NCBI RefSeq assembly: GCF_036013975.1
Contig: NZ_CP107904.1
Coordinates: forward strand, 2,790,001-2,854,000
DNA from: Kitasatospora sp. NBC_00458
GTDB taxonomy: Bacteria; Actinomycetota; Actinomycetes; Streptomycetales; Streptomycetaceae
Length of the DNA: 64,000 nucleotides
Reading direction: 5' to 3'
Both the position numbers and the translations under genes were made by a program. Positions 9,077-18,268 of the stretch are shown here, in pieces; position 1 is the first letter of the stretch, and each line of letters opens with the position of its first letter. Under the pieces are notes generated by a model, which searched no databases, was not told the DNA's origin, and saw only the letters and a list, made by a program, of their open reading frames with translations.

Positions 9077-9475
9077 ATGGCCGGAGAACGAGACCTCGCG
9101 ACACTGCTGCGCGGGATGCACCCGCAGCTCAACCCCGGGCGGTACGTGTACTGCACGCTGCCCGCCAAGGTGCCCGCCGGCATGCGGCCGGTGGTCACCG
9201 TCGCCGAACCCGAAGGGGTGACGGTGGTGGTGGCCCAGGAGGAGGCCGACGCTTTGGGCCTGCGCTACGAGTACGTGGCCGCGTGGATCACCCTGCGGAT
9301 CCACTCCGCGCTGGAGGCCGTCGGCCTCACCGCCGCGGTGGCCGGCCGGCTCGCCGAGGAGGGGATCAGCTGCAACGTGGTGGCCGGCTTCCACCACGAC
9401 CACCTCTTCGTCGCCGCCGACGACGCCGACCGCGCCGTCCGTGCCCTGGAGGAGCTCTCCGCCCGGCCGGTCTGA
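9077..9475 (+). CDS. ACT-domain-containing protein
   Basis: A protein of about 132 aa. A first half (L-N-P-G-R-Y-V-Y-C-T-L, then V-A-E-P-E-G-V-T-V-V-V) is followed by an ACT-like beta-alpha-beta-beta-alpha-beta unit (H-S-A-L-E-A-V-G-L-T-A-A-V-A, then G-I-S-C-N-V-V-A-G-F-H-H-D-H-L-F-V). This matches the stand-alone tandem ACT proteins thought to bind amino acids. The start could be GTG 9068 or ATG 9077; both give the same core. Confidence 0.8.
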   Translation: MAGERDLATLLRGMHPQLNPGRYVYCTLPAKVPAGMRPVVTVAEPEGVTVVVAQEEADALGLRYEYVAAWITLRIHSALEAVGLTAAVAGRLAEEGISCNVVAGFHHDHLFVAADDADRAVRALEELSARPV

Positions 9476-9646
9476 CCGGGCCCGGCGCGGAACGCGACCA
9501 CCCGGCCGCCCGACCACCCGGCCGCCCGACCGCCCGGCCGCCTGACCGGGTGCGCCGGGTGGCCGCTCCCCGAGGGGGCTCCGAGACTGGGAGGACCGGG
9601 CACCGGCCCGGCCGGTCAGCCCCGCTCCGGAAGGGAGTGCGCCACC

Positions 9647-9907
9647 ATGGCCACCTGCGTCACCTGCGGCAACGACTACTGGCTCGCCTTCGAGATCAAG
9701 ACCGTCACCGGCGACGTCTACACCTTCGACAGCTTCGAGTGCGCGATGGAGAAGCTGGCCCCGCGCTGCGAGCAGTGCCAGGTCAGGATCGTCGGCCACG
9801 GCGTCGAGGTGGCCGGCATGTTCTTCTGCTGCGCCAACTGCGCCCGCGTCAACGGCGGCCTCGGCACCCAGATCCGCGACGCCGTCGGGGCCCACCCCAC
9901 GTCCTAG
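9647..9907 (+). CDS. Small Cys-rich TRASH-like zinc-binding protein
   Basis: An 86-aa protein with two treble-clef-like halves. The first begins C-V-T-C-G and ends Y-T-F-D-S-F-E-C; the second begins C-E-Q-C and ends M-F-F-C-C-A-N-C-A. Spacing and aromatic residues before the last cysteines resemble TRASH/MYM zinc knuckles, which bind metal or mediate contacts. GGAAGGGAG lies upstream of the ATG. Its role is unknown. It ends 14 bp before the convergent cluster gene, so it probably marks the left edge of the polyketide cluster. Confidence 0.7.
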   Translation: MATCVTCGNDYWLAFEIKTVTGDVYTFDSFECAMEKLAPRCEQCQVRIVGHGVEVAGMFFCCANCARVNGGLGTQIRDAVGAHPTS

Positions 9908-9920
9908 CCGTCGGGCCGGG

Positions 9921-10877
9921 TCAGGCGTGGCAGGCGGGCAGGCCGCCGAGGTGCTCGACCATCTCCCGGAACGACGCCAGCACGTCGATCGGGGCGCCCG
10001 GGGCCGCGCCCGCGAGTTCGGCGGCGGCCCGGTGCAGGTTGGAGACCAGCCGCTCGGCGTCCAGCAGGCCGGCGAACGGTCCGGCCGACGCCTCCCGGGC
10101 CGCCGCCAGCGCGGTCAGCCCCGCCTCCGCCGCCTCCACCGCCAAGCCCTGCACCCAGCGGAGGTAGGCGATGTTCCGCTCGATCAGCTCCGGTCCGCCG
10201 ACCGGCCCGTGGCCCGGCACCACCACCTCCGGCCTGAGCGCCGCCAGCCGTTCCAGTGCGGCCAGCGAGCCGGCGACCGAGCCCATCAGCACGTACGGCG
10301 TGACACCCGACATCACCAGGTCCCCGGCGAACAGCACCCGGCGCTCGGGGAGCCAGACCACGGTGTCGTTGGTGGTGTGCGCGGGCCCCGGGTGGAACAG
10401 CTCCACCCGCAGTCCGCCGACGTGCAGGGTGAGCGCGTCCCGGTAGGTGAGGGCGGGCAGCCGGACGCCGACCGCGCCCCACTCGACCTGCGGGAAGAGG
10501 CCTTGGAGGCCGAGACCGGCGAGCTCCGCCTGCACCCGGGTCTCCCGGTGCGCGACGACCACCGTGCGCGGGTCGAACAGCACGTTGCCGAAGGTGTGGT
10601 CGCTGTGGTGGTGGGTGTTGACCAGCAGACCGGGCTCACCGGGCGCGACCTGCGCGATCGAGTCGCGCAGCAGCGCGGTCCGGCGCTCGGTGGCGGCGGT
10701 GTCGACCACCAGCGTCTCGCCCTCGGAGACCACGATCCCCGCGTTGTTGAGGCACCAGCCGCCGTCCGGCTGGACGTGCGCGTAGACGCCGGCGGCCAGC
10801 TCCGCCAGGACCGGGGCCGGGGTCGGCGTCTCGCGGCGGTCGGATCCGGTGGGGCGGGCGGACGGCGCGGTGGTCAT
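9921..10877 (-). CDS. MBL-fold metallohydrolase (ActIV-like cyclase/thioesterase candidate)
   Basis: A 318-aa metallo-beta-lactamase-fold protein. The zinc motif H-H-H-S-D-H (residues 89-94) sits after the D-T-A-A strand, and later ligands appear in L-F-H-P-G-P-A-H-T, F-A-G-D-L-V and V-P-G-H-G-P. In actinorhodin-type clusters an MBL enzyme (ActIV) closes the second ring and releases the chain; this gene's place in the cluster suggests a similar role, but a general hydrolase is possible. The ATG at 10877 was chosen because upstream residues are shadow. It is divergent from the SnoaL-like gene, across a large palindrome. Confidence 0.8.
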   Translation of the reverse strand: MTTAPSARPTGSDRRETPTPAPVLAELAAGVYAHVQPDGGWCLNNAGIVVSEGETLVVDTAATERRTALLRDSIAQVAPGEPGLLVNTHHHSDHTFGNVLFDPRTVVVAHRETRVQAELAGLGLQGLFPQVEWGAVGVRLPALTYRDALTLHVGGLRVELFHPGPAHTTNDTVVWLPERRVLFAGDLVMSGVTPYVLMGSVAGSLAALERLAALRPEVVVPGHGPVGGPELIERNIAYLRWVQGLAVEAAEAGLTALAAAREASAGPFAGLLDAERLVSNLHRAAAELAGAAPGAPIDVLASFREMVEHLGGLPACHA

Positions 10878-10961
10878 CGGGACTCCCGGTCGGCGGCGGA
10901 GGGGCTGGCGGCAGCAGCCCGGCGGGTGCGGCCAGCCTCGCAGCGCACGGTGCAGCCGCCC

Positions 10962-11015
10962 TGGAGGTCCGGTCCAGGACGGTTGGACCGGACCTCCAGA
11001 ACGCTCTGCGACGGT
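10962..11015 (+). promoter_or_regulatory. SARP-type phased repeats and promoter of the SnoaL-like gene
   Basis: TGGAG (10962), TCCAG (10973), TGGAC (10984) and TCCAG (10995) recur at exact 11-bp steps, followed by CTGCGA at 11006 and the -10-like GACGGT at 11010-11015, which is 15 bp after the last TCCAG. The repeats also build a 16-bp perfect inverted repeat (10961-10976 / 10984-10999). SARP activators bind 11-bp-phased heptads just upstream of the -10 box. The start codon of the SnoaL-like gene is 57 bp further on. Confidence 0.7.
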
Positions 11016-11071
11016 CGGTGGCGACGGCGGACCGCGCCCGGCGGTACGCGGCACGGGACGGAGGCACCACC

Positions 11072-11581
11072 GTGGCACCCACCACGCACCCGCAGACCGA
11101 GGTCAGGACCGGATCCGGCGGCCGGACGGACGCGGCCCTGCGCTACACCGAGATCCTGGAGCTCTACGCCCGGCAGGCCTGGCAGTTGGACGGCTTCGAC
11201 GCGGACGGCTTCGCGGCGACGTTCACCGCCGGGGCCTCGTTCAGCCACGTGTCCAGCGGCGAGGTCCTGGTCGGGCCGGAGGCGATCGCGGCGGCCGTCC
11301 GCCGGGTCGCGGAGCGGCGGGCCGGGGCCGTCCACCGGCACTGGTTCTCGCAGCTGCTGGTCGAACCGGCGGAGGAGGGCGCCGTACCGGACTCCGAGGG
11401 GGGTGCGGCGGACGGCGACGCGGTGCGGGCGCGCTACTACGCGATCGTCAGCGTCACCGGGAAGGACGGGGCGGTCGCCTGGGACCCCAGCTGCGTCGTC
11501 GAGGACGTGCTGGTGCGGCGGGACGGGCGGTGGCTGACCGCCGAACGGGTCGTCCGCCGGGACGACCTGCTGCTTCGCTGA
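11072..11581 (+). CDS. SnoaL-like / NTF2-fold protein
   Basis: A 169-aa protein with the cone-shaped NTF2-like pattern: an N-terminal helix pair (Y-T-E-I-L-E-L-Y-A-R-Q-A-W-Q-L-D), D-A-D-G-F-A-A-T-F-T, then H-R-H-W-F and beta strands ending E-D-V-L-V-R-R-D-G-R-W. In aromatic polyketide clusters such proteins act as cyclases, epimerases or ring-modifying enzymes. The GTG at 11072 has GGAGG about 8 nt upstream; the in-frame ATG at 11018 lies inside the promoter repeats and is unlikely. Confidence 0.8.
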   Translation: MAPTTHPQTEVRTGSGGRTDAALRYTEILELYARQAWQLDGFDADGFAATFTAGASFSHVSSGEVLVGPEAIAAAVRRVAERRAGAVHRHWFSQLLVEPAEEGAVPDSEGGAADGDAVRARYYAIVSVTGKDGAVAWDPSCVVEDVLVRRDGRWLTAERVVRRDDLLLR

Positions 11582-11595
11582 ACGGACGCGGGCGC

Positions 11596-11638
11596 GGGCC
11601 CCGGGCCCGACCCCGTGGTGGGGCCGGGCCCGGGGCCC
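11596..11638. terminator. Strong bidirectional terminator
   Basis: A 19-bp stem with one mismatch (11596-11614 / 11620-11638) and a 5-nt loop sits between the convergent SnoaL-like and ABC-ATPase genes. Confidence 0.75.
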
Positions 11639-11645
11639 CGACCGC

Positions 11646-13379
11646 TCAGCGCCCGCGGCCGCCCGGCACCGCGGCGAGCAGCTCGCGGGTGTACGGGTGC
11701 TCGGGCTCCTCGAAGACCCGCTCGGTCGGGCCGGTCTCCAGCAGGCGGCCGGCGCGCATCACCGCGACCCGGTCGCAGAGCTGCCGGGCGACGGCCAGGT
11801 CGTGGGTGATGAACAGGTAGGCGATCCCCAGCTCGGCCCGCAGGCCGTCCAGCAGGTCGAGGATCTGCGCCTGCACCGAGACGTCGAGGGCGGACACCGG
11901 CTCGTCGCAGACCAGCAGTTCGGGCTGGAGGGCGAGGGCCCTGGCGATGGCCACCCGCTGCCGCTGGCCACCGGACAGCTCGGCCGGCCGACGCTCCAGG
12001 AAGTCCCGGGGCAGCGCCACGAGGTCGAGCAACTCGGCCGCCCGGGCGAGCCGTTCGGCCCGGCCGCCGACCCGGAAGGCCCGCAGCGGCTCCTCCACGA
12101 TCCGGCGGACGGTGAACCGCGGGTCCAGCGAGGCGAAGGGGTTCTGCTGCACGGTCTGCAACCGGCGGCGCAGACGGCGCAGTTCGGCGCCCGGCAGCTC
12201 CGCGAGGTCGGCGCCGTCGAAGCGGACCCGGCCCGCCGTGGGCTTCTCCAGGCGCAGCACCAGCCGGGCCGTGGTGGACTTCCCGGAGCCGGACTCGCCG
12301 ACCAGGGCGAGCGCCTCGCCCCGGTCCAGGGTGAACTCCACGCCGTCCACCGCACGCAGCGTGCGGACCGGGCCGGCGCCCCGTGGCAGGTCGAAGTCCT
12401 TGACCAGGCCGGCGACTTCGAGGAGCGGCGGCGCACCCGCGGACGACCGGGCGGCCGGGGCCGCGGCCGGACGCCGGAGGACCTTCGCCCGACCGGGGAC
12501 GGCCGCCGTCAGCTGCCGGGTGTACGGGTGCCCGGGCTGCTCCAGGACCTGCCGGGCGGGGCCGGACTCGACGACCCGGCCGCCGGTCATCACCACCACC
12601 CGGTCGGCCCGGTCCGCCGCCACCCCGAGGTCGTGGGTGATCAGCAGCAGCGAGATGCCCAGCGTGCCGGTCAACTCCTCCAGGTGGTCGAGGACCTGGC
12701 GCTGCACGGTGACGTCGAGGGCGCTGGTCGGCTCGTCCGCGACGATCAGCTCGGGGCCTGCGACGAAGGCCATCGCGATCAGCACCCGCTGCCGCATGCC
12801 GCCGGACAGCTGGTGCGGGTACTGCCGCGCCCGCAGACCGGCGTCCGGGAGGCCGGCCAGGGTCAGTGCCTCGACCGCCCGGTCCCAGGCCTCCTGGCCC
12901 CTGGCCAGGCCGTGGATCCGCAGCACCTCGGCGACCTGGCCCCCCACCCGTCGCAGCGGGTTGAGCGCGACCGCCGGGTCCTGCGGGACGAAGCCGATCG
13001 ACCGGCCGCGCAGGGTGCGCAGTTCGGACTCCCGGAGCGCCGCCAGGTCGCGTCCGGCGAAGCGGACCGTGCCGCCCTCGACGCGGGCGGCGGCGGGCAG
13101 CAGGCGGGTGACCGCGAGCGCGGTGGTGCTCTTGCCGGAGCCCGACTCCCCCACCACGGCGACGGTTTCGCCGCGCCGCACGTCGAGGTCGACGCCGTCC
13201 ACCGCCGTGACCGGCCCGCGTCGGCCGCCCCGGTAGACCACGCGCAGCCCGCGGACGGAGAGCAGCTCGCCGGGCTCCTCCCCGGCGGCGGCGGGCGGGG
13301 CGCCGGACGGGCCCGACGGGCGGCCCGCGTCGGCGGCGGACGGGCCGCCGCGGTCCTGGTGATCCGGGTAACTGTCCAT
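11646..13379 (-). CDS. Fused two-domain oligopeptide-type ABC transporter ATPase (DppD-DppF/OppD-OppF type)
   Basis: A 577-aa protein with two complete ATPase domains. The first has G-E-S-G-S-G-K-S-T-T, L-S-G-G-M-R-Q-R and I-V-A-D-E-P-T-S-A-L-D; the second has G-E-S-G-S-G-K-S-T-T, L-S-G-G-Q-R-Q-R and L-V-C-D-E-P-V-S-A-L-D. The extended C-terminal segment (H-P-Y-T-R) after each is typical of the peptide/nickel family. No permease is adjacent; the binding protein and two permeases at 30.8-34.4 kb lack an ATPase, so this gene probably powers them. The ATG at 13379 has AGGAGA upstream. Confidence 0.92.
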   Translation of the reverse strand: MDSYPDHQDRGGPSAADAGRPSGPSGAPPAAAGEEPGELLSVRGLRVVYRGGRRGPVTAVDGVDLDVRRGETVAVVGESGSGKSTTALAVTRLLPAAARVEGGTVRFAGRDLAALRESELRTLRGRSIGFVPQDPAVALNPLRRVGGQVAEVLRIHGLARGQEAWDRAVEALTLAGLPDAGLRARQYPHQLSGGMRQRVLIAMAFVAGPELIVADEPTSALDVTVQRQVLDHLEELTGTLGISLLLITHDLGVAADRADRVVVMTGGRVVESGPARQVLEQPGHPYTRQLTAAVPGRAKVLRRPAAAPAARSSAGAPPLLEVAGLVKDFDLPRGAGPVRTLRAVDGVEFTLDRGEALALVGESGSGKSTTARLVLRLEKPTAGRVRFDGADLAELPGAELRRLRRRLQTVQQNPFASLDPRFTVRRIVEEPLRAFRVGGRAERLARAAELLDLVALPRDFLERRPAELSGGQRQRVAIARALALQPELLVCDEPVSALDVSVQAQILDLLDGLRAELGIAYLFITHDLAVARQLCDRVAVMRAGRLLETGPTERVFEEPEHPYTRELLAAVPGGRGR

Positions 13380-13619
13380 GTCTCTCCTGCCCTTGGGCGT
13401 GCGGCCGGCCCGCTCCGGCGCGACCCTAGCAGGCACCGGGCCGGCGACCGGCCGGCGTTCGTACAGCCGTCACACGGCCGTCACACGGGGACCGGCCGCG
13501 GCGCCCCCGGACGCCGCCCCGCGGGTCGCGAACGGGCCTCGTGGCGGCGCGCGGACGGGCCGCGGACGGGCCTCGGAGCGGCGCACGGACCGGTCACGGA
13601 CGGGTGCCGGGCCGCACGC

Positions 13620-13662
13620 CGGAGCCGTTCTGGAGCGCCCCTCCAGTCGCGGCTGCGAGCCT
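13620..13662 (+). promoter_or_regulatory. SARP-type phased repeats and promoter of the ketoreductase gene
   Basis: CGGAG (13620), TGGAG (13631) and TCCAG (13642) lie at 11-bp steps, followed by CTGCGA at 13653 and GAGCCT (-10-like) at 13657-13662, 15 bp after TCCAG. The rest of the 354-bp gap from the ABC-ATPase start holds no gene. Confidence 0.65.
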
Positions 13663-13733
13663 GCTCGACGCGGCGCCACCCCCGACCCGGGGGCACCCGG
13701 CTGCCGGGACAACGAGCGGAAGGGACATCGGGC

Positions 13734-14519
13734 ATGACGGAACTTCAGTCACGCAACGCCCTGGTCACCGGGGCCACCAGCGGCATCGGACTGGCCACGG
13801 CGACCACGCTGGCCGGCCTGGGGCACCGGGTCTTCCTGACCGCGCGGACGGCCGAGGCGGTGGAGCAGACGGTGGAGAAGCTGCGCGCCGAGGGCCACCA
13901 GGCGGACGGTCTCGCCGCCGACGTCCGCGAGGCCGGGGACGTCCGCCGGCTGGTCGCCGCCGCGACCGAGCGGTTCGGGCCGGTCGACATCCTGGTCAAC
14001 AACGCCGGTCGGAGCGGCGGCGGCCCGACCGCCGGACTGACCGACGAGACCTGGTTCGACATCATCGACACCAACCTGCACAGCGTCTTCCGGGTCACCC
14101 GGGAGGTGCTGGCGGCCGGCGGACTGGCCGAGCGCCCCTGGGGGCGGGTGATCAACATCGCCTCCACCGCCGGGAAGCAGGGCGTCGTGCTGGCCGCCCC
14201 GTACTCGGCGTCCAAGCACGGCGTGGTGGGCTTCACCAAGGCGCTCGGCCTGGAGCTGGCCCGCACCGGCGTGACGGTCAACGCGGTCTGCCCCGGCTTC
14301 GTGGAGACGCCGATGGCCGTCCGGGTGCGGGCCGGTTACGCCGACCTCTGGGGCACCGACGAGCAGGACGTGCTGGGCCGGTTCGAGGAGCGCATCCCGC
14401 TGGGGCGCTACACGACGGCCGAGGAGGTCGCCGGGCTGGTCGGGTACCTGACCACCGACGCCGCGGCGTCGATCACCGCGCAGGCGATCAACGTCTGCGG
14501 CGGACTGGGCAACTACTGA
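13734..14519 (+). CDS. Type II PKS ketoreductase, ActIII-like
   Basis: A 261-aa short-chain dehydrogenase, the same length as ActIII and very similar as I recall that sequence, for instance the ending A-I-N-V-C-G-G-L-G-N-Y. It has the NADPH motif T-G-A-T-S-G-I-G, the N-N-A-G motif, the catalytic S / Y-x-x-x-K (I-A-S-T-A-G, Y-S-A-S-K) and the C-P-G-F-V-E-T-P-M loop. ActIII reduces the C9 carbonyl of the nascent polyketide. The stereocontrol motif P-G-G is S-G-G here (R-S-G-G-G). Transcribed from its own SARP-type promoter. Confidence 0.93.
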   Translation: MTELQSRNALVTGATSGIGLATATTLAGLGHRVFLTARTAEAVEQTVEKLRAEGHQADGLAADVREAGDVRRLVAAATERFGPVDILVNNAGRSGGGPTAGLTDETWFDIIDTNLHSVFRVTREVLAAGGLAERPWGRVINIASTAGKQGVVLAAPYSASKHGVVGFTKALGLELARTGVTVNAVCPGFVETPMAVRVRAGYADLWGTDEQDVLGRFEERIPLGRYTTAEEVAGLVGYLTTDAAASITAQAINVCGGLGNY

Positions 14520-14551
14520 CCGGCGCCGCCGACGGGCGGCGGACGCGACCG

Positions 14552-14590
14552 CGGCGGTGCCCCGGCCCGAGGAGGGCCGGGGCACCGCCG
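14552..14590. terminator. Bidirectional terminator between ketoreductase and amino-acid dehydrogenase
   Basis: A perfect 17-bp stem (14552-14568 / 14574-14590) with the loop GAGGA, located between convergent genes. Confidence 0.8.
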
Positions 14591-14667
14591 TGTTCACGGG
14601 TGTGACGCCCGGGGAACCGGTGCGCCCGGGCGCCGGGGCCGCCACGGGCCCCGGCGTCCGGGCGTGT

Positions 14668-15825
14668 TCAGAGCCGGATCCGCCGTACCGCGCCGACCTC
14701 GGCGATCCGCCGCTCGGCCAGCCGGTCGGCCGCCGCGGCCGGGGTGACGCCCTGCTCCCGGGCCTCCCGGAACACCGCGCGGGCGGTGTCCCGGATGCCG
14801 AGCGCCCGGGCCCGGGCCCGCGCCTCGTCGTAGCCGCCGTACTCGTCCGCGACCTGGATCACCCCGCCGGCGTTGACCAGGTAGTCCGGCGCGTACAGGA
14901 TGCGGCGGTCGGCGAGGATCCGGTCCACCTTCGGCGAGGCCAGCTGGTTGTTGGCACCGCCGCAGACGATCCCGGCCTCCAGGGTGTGCGCCAGGTCCTC
15001 GGTGAGGGTGCCGCCGAGCGCGCACGGCGCGTAGACGTCGAGACCGGCGGCGAGGAAGGCGGCGCGATCCGCCACCACCTCCACGGACCGTTCGGGCAGC
15101 CGGTGGCGGGCCCGTTCGGCCGCCGCCGGGTCGGTGTCGTGCACCACCACGGTCGCGCCGTGCTCGACCAGGTGGGCGACCAGCCGGCGGCCGACCTTGC
15201 CGGCGCCCTCGACGCCGATCCGACGGCCGGTCAGGTCGTCGCCGCCCCAAGCCTCCTCGGCGGCCGCCAGCAGGCCCTGGAGCACACCGAGCGCGGTCAG
15301 CACCCCGGAGTCCCCGGAGCCGCCGTGCTCGACCGTCCGGCCGGTCACGTAGCGGCTCTCCCGGGCCACCACGTCCATGTCGGCGCTGGTGGTGCCGACG
15401 TCGCAGGCGGTGATGTAGCGGCCCGCGAGCGACTCGACGAACCGGCCGTAGGCGCGCAGCAGCGCCTCCGAGCGGAGCACCCCCGGGTCGCCGACGATCA
15501 CCGCCTTGCCGCCGCCGAGGTCGAGTCCGGCCAGGGCGTTCTTGTACGACATGCCGCGGGACAGCCGCAGCACGTCGTGCAGCGCGCTCCGCTCGTCCCG
15601 GTAGACGCGGAACCGGGTGCCGCCGAGGGCCGGACCGAGCGCGGTGGAGTGCACCGCGATGATCGCCCGCAGTCCGCTGGCCCGGTCCTGGCAGTAGACC
15701 ACCTGCTCGTGCCCCCGGTCCGCCTCCCCGTCGGCGCCTCCGCCGGCGCCTCCGCCGGCCGACCGGTCCGTGCCGAACACCGGCCACGTCTCCCCGCCGC
15801 CGCCCGGACCGCCCCCGGTGCTCAT
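14668..15825 (-). CDS. Valine/leucine-type amino-acid dehydrogenase (Glu/Leu/Phe/Val dehydrogenase)
   Basis: A 385-aa protein; the family core starts near residue 40. The catalytic Lys segment ([17 protein letters not shown]), the D-V-G-T-T hinge, a Rossmann motif (V-E-G-A-G-K-V-G) and N-A-G-G-V-I-Q are clear. These enzymes deaminate branched-chain amino acids to 2-oxo acids. In this cluster it could feed a branched acyl-CoA starter (e.g. isobutyryl) to the Ser-type KAS III and acyltransferase; that is inference. Its ATG overlaps the stop of the upstream monooxygenase (ATGA), so the two are co-translated. The N-terminal 35 residues are Gly-rich. Confidence 0.88.
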   Translation of the reverse strand: MSTGGGPGGGGETWPVFGTDRSAGGGAGGGADGEADRGHEQVVYCQDRASGLRAIIAVHSTALGPALGGTRFRVYRDERSALHDVLRLSRGMSYKNALAGLDLGGGKAVIVGDPGVLRSEALLRAYGRFVESLAGRYITACDVGTTSADMDVVARESRYVTGRTVEHGGSGDSGVLTALGVLQGLLAAAEEAWGGDDLTGRRIGVEGAGKVGRRLVAHLVEHGATVVVHDTDPAAAERARHRLPERSVEVVADRAAFLAAGLDVYAPCALGGTLTEDLAHTLEAGIVCGGANNQLASPKVDRILADRRILYAPDYLVNAGGVIQVADEYGGYDEARARARALGIRDTARAVFREAREQGVTPAAAADRLAERRIAEVGAVRRIRL

Positions 15826-16883
15826 CGCGCGAACGCGGGCGCGACCCGCTCCGCGAACAGGCGCAGGGCCCGCTCCGCCGCCTCGGCCGGCAGGTTGCCC
15901 GAGTGCACGGTGAGGCTGACGGTGATGTCGTCGCCGAACGACTCGACGACCTCGTGCAGTTGGGCGGTCACCTCGTCCGGGTTCCCGGCCAGGATCAGGT
16001 TCTCCTTCAGCCGGCGGTCGAAGTGGAGCAGCTTGCCGGCCTCCTCCAGCTTCTCGTAGCCGGGGTAGTCGGCGCTGCGCGCCGTGCCCCAGGCCCGGGT
16101 GGCCTCGGCGATCCGCTCGCTGTACTGCTCCTCGTCGTAGCGGCCGAGCCTGCGGGCCTCCTCGCCGTCCTCGTCCAGGAAGAGGCCGAAGCTGACCTGC
16201 ACCTGCTCCTGGCCGGCCTCCCGGCCGCCCTCGACCCAGCCCTCCCGATAAGCGGCCAGGATCTCCTGGAAGCCCTGCCGGCCCGCGATCGCCGGGACGC
16301 CCTGGAGGCCGCGCCCGGCCAGCCCGGCCGCACGGGCGGAGGCGGGGCTGGTCGCGGAGGCGACGAAGATCGGCGGGTGCGGCCGCTGGTAGGGCCGGGG
16401 CAGCAGGGTGACCGGGCCGAAGCGGTGGAACCGCCCCTCCCAGACCACGTCCTCCTCCGCCCAGAGCCGTTCGACGGCGCGCGAGCCCTCGTCGAACCGG
16501 GCCCGGCTCTCGTCCAGCGGCACCTCGAAGGCGGCGAACTCGTCGGGCAGGAAGGCCCGTCCGAAGCCGACGTCGAGCCGGCCCCGGCTGAGGTTGTCCA
16601 GGACGGCGAGCCGCCCGGCCAGCTGGACCGGGTGGCTGAACGCGGGGATCACCGCGCCGGTGGCCACCCGGATGCGGGAGGTGGCCCGGGCGATGGCGGT
16701 CAGCAGCGGGACCGGGTCGGGGCTGTAGCCGCCGTACGCGAAGAAGTAGTGCTCGACCGTCTTGACGTGGTGGTAGCCGAGCCCGTCGGCGAGCACGGCG
16801 ATCCGCACCGCGTCGTCGTAGTAGTCGGCGGCGGCCCGCTGCTGCGGGCCGACGGTCGGGAAGAAGGTGATGCCGAAGCGCAT
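15822..16883 (-). CDS. Luciferase-like (LLM) flavin-dependent monooxygenase
   Basis: A 353-aa bacterial-luciferase-fold enzyme that uses FMNH2 supplied by a separate reductase. Typical blocks are present: [42 protein letters not shown], and [10 protein letters not shown]. Related enzymes in aromatic polyketide clusters do Baeyer-Villiger or epoxidation steps (for example MsnO8 in mensacarcin, from memory). Co-translated with the downstream dehydrogenase and separated from the CLF gene upstream by 173 bp. Confidence 0.9.
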   Translation of the reverse strand: MRFGITFFPTVGPQQRAAADYYDDAVRIAVLADGLGYHHVKTVEHYFFAYGGYSPDPVPLLTAIARATSRIRVATGAVIPAFSHPVQLAGRLAVLDNLSRGRLDVGFGRAFLPDEFAAFEVPLDESRARFDEGSRAVERLWAEEDVVWEGRFHRFGPVTLLPRPYQRPHPPIFVASATSPASARAAGLAGRGLQGVPAIAGRQGFQEILAAYREGWVEGGREAGQEQVQVSFGLFLDEDGEEARRLGRYDEEQYSERIAEATRAWGTARSADYPGYEKLEEAGKLLHFDRRLKENLILAGNPDEVTAQLHEVVESFGDDITVSLTVHSGNLPAEAAERALRLFAERVAPAFAR

Positions 16884-16914
16884 CGGGACTCCTGTCGGAT
16901 GGTTCTGCGGGCGG

Positions 16915-16995
16915 GCGGTTCGGACGAGGGGATCGGGAGAGGGAGCTGGATCGGGAGAGGGAGAGGGAGAGGGAGCGGGAGCGGGATCGGGGTGG
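16915..16995 (+). repeat. Purine microsatellite between LLM and CLF genes
   Basis: Repeated GGGAGA/GGGAGC and GGATCGGGA units run through the 173-bp gap between the monooxygenase start (16883) and the CLF stop (17057). No gene fits; it separates the two halves of the minus-strand operon. Confidence 0.6.
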
Positions 16996-17056
16996 AGGGC
17001 GGGACGGCGGGGCACCGGGCCCCGGACGGAGAGCGGCGGTGGCGGCGTGCCGCCAC

Positions 17057-18268
17057 TCAACGCCGCACGACGAGGGCGGAGTTGAAGCCGCCGAAGCCGC
17101 GCGCCAGGATCAGCGCGGTGCGCAGCACGGCCTCCCGCGGGGCGCCGGTGACCAGGTCGATCGGCAGGTCGTCGGGCACCGTGGTGCCGACCGTCGGCGG
17201 CACCACCTGGTCGCGCAGGGCGAGCAGGGCGGCGACCACGTCGACCGGCGGTCCGCCCGCGAGCAGCCGTCCGGTCATCGTCTTGGGCGCCGTGACCGGC
17301 ACGCCGCGCGGACCGAACACCTCGGCCAGCACCTCGGCCTCCGCCCGGTCGGCCTCCGGGACGCCGGCCGCGTCGGCGAACACCACGTCCACCTCGTCCG
17401 GCCTCACCCCGGCGTCCGCCAGGGCGAGTTCGACCACCCGGCGGAGCGCCGGCGGGCGGCCCGAGCCGGGGCGCGGGTCGAAGCCGGAGGCGTAGCCGAC
17501 GATCTCGCCGTAGCGCTGCCGCGCGCCGCGCCCCTCGGCGGAGTCCGCCGACTCGACGACCAGCAGCGCGCCGCCCTCGCCGGGCACGTAGCCGTCGGCC
17601 TCCGGGTCGAACGGCCGGTAGGCCGTCTCGGCGCTGCGGGCCCGGCTCAGCAGACCGTGCGAGATCTGCGAGACCAGCGCGTACGGGTTGAGCGGTGCCT
17701 CGACGCCCCCGGCGACCACCAGCCGGACGCCCTTGCGGAGCAGCCGGCGGGCGTGGCCGAGCGCGTCGAGGCCGGCCGCCTGCTCGGCGACCAGGGCGCT
17801 GCTCGCCCCGCGCAGGTTGTTCCGGATCGAGATCTGGCCGGTGTTGACGGCGTAGAACCAGGCGAAGCACTGGTAGGCGCTGACGTGCTGCGGGCCGAGC
17901 GTCCACAGCTTCTGCACCTCGTGCTGGGTGAACTCGAAGCCGCCGGAGGCGTTGGCGGTCGCCACTCCGACCTCCAGCGGGTCCAGGCTGCCGAGGTCCA
18001 CGCCCGCGTCCTCGACCGCCCAGTCGGCGGCGGCCAGGGCGAACCGGGTGACCTGGTCGGTCTGCGGGATGAGCCGCCCGGGCAGGTGTTCCGCCGGGTC
18101 GAAGCCGCGGACCTGGCCGGCGAAGCGGGACGGGTAGCGGGACGCGTCGTACCGCTCGATCTCGCCGATGCCGCTGCGCCCGGCCAGGGTCGCCGCCCAG
18201 TACTCCTCGGCGCCCAGGCCGTTGGGGGCGACCACGGACAGGCCGGTCACCACCGCCGTCGCGCTCAC
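17057..18268 (-). CDS. Chain-length factor (KS-beta) of the type II PKS
   Basis: A 403-aa ketosynthase-like subunit that pairs with KS-alpha and sets polyketide length. The active-site Cys is replaced by Gln (residue 163, in [14 protein letters not shown]), the hallmark of CLFs. The tunnel region reads [12 protein letters not shown]. The GTG start overlaps the KS-alpha stop as GTGA, giving 1:1 translational coupling as in almost all type II clusters. The chain length itself cannot be read with confidence. Confidence 0.96.
   Translation of the reverse strand: MSATAVVTGLSVVAPNGLGAEEYWAATLAGRSGIGEIERYDASRYPSRFAGQVRGFDPAEHLPGRLIPQTDQVTRFALAAADWAVEDAGVDLGSLDPLEVGVATANASGGFEFTQHEVQKLWTLGPQHVSAYQCFAWFYAVNTGQISIRNNLRGASSALVAEQAAGLDALGHARRLLRKGVRLVVAGGVEAPLNPYALVSQISHGLLSRARSAETAYRPFDPEADGYVPGEGGALLVVESADSAEGRGARQRYGEIVGYASGFDPRPGSGRPPALRRVVELALADAGVRPDEVDVVFADAAGVPEADRAEAEVLAEVFGPRGVPVTAPKTMTGRLLAGGPPVDVVAALLALRDQVVPPTVGTTVPDDLPIDLVTGAPREAVLRTALILARGFGGFNSALVVRR

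Noticed and set aside
9490..9560. Short GC-rich repeats (CCCGACCACCCGGCCG type), considered as a CRISPR-like or regulatory array
   Set aside because: Units are contiguous, imperfect and lack spacers; simple intergenic slippage repeats.
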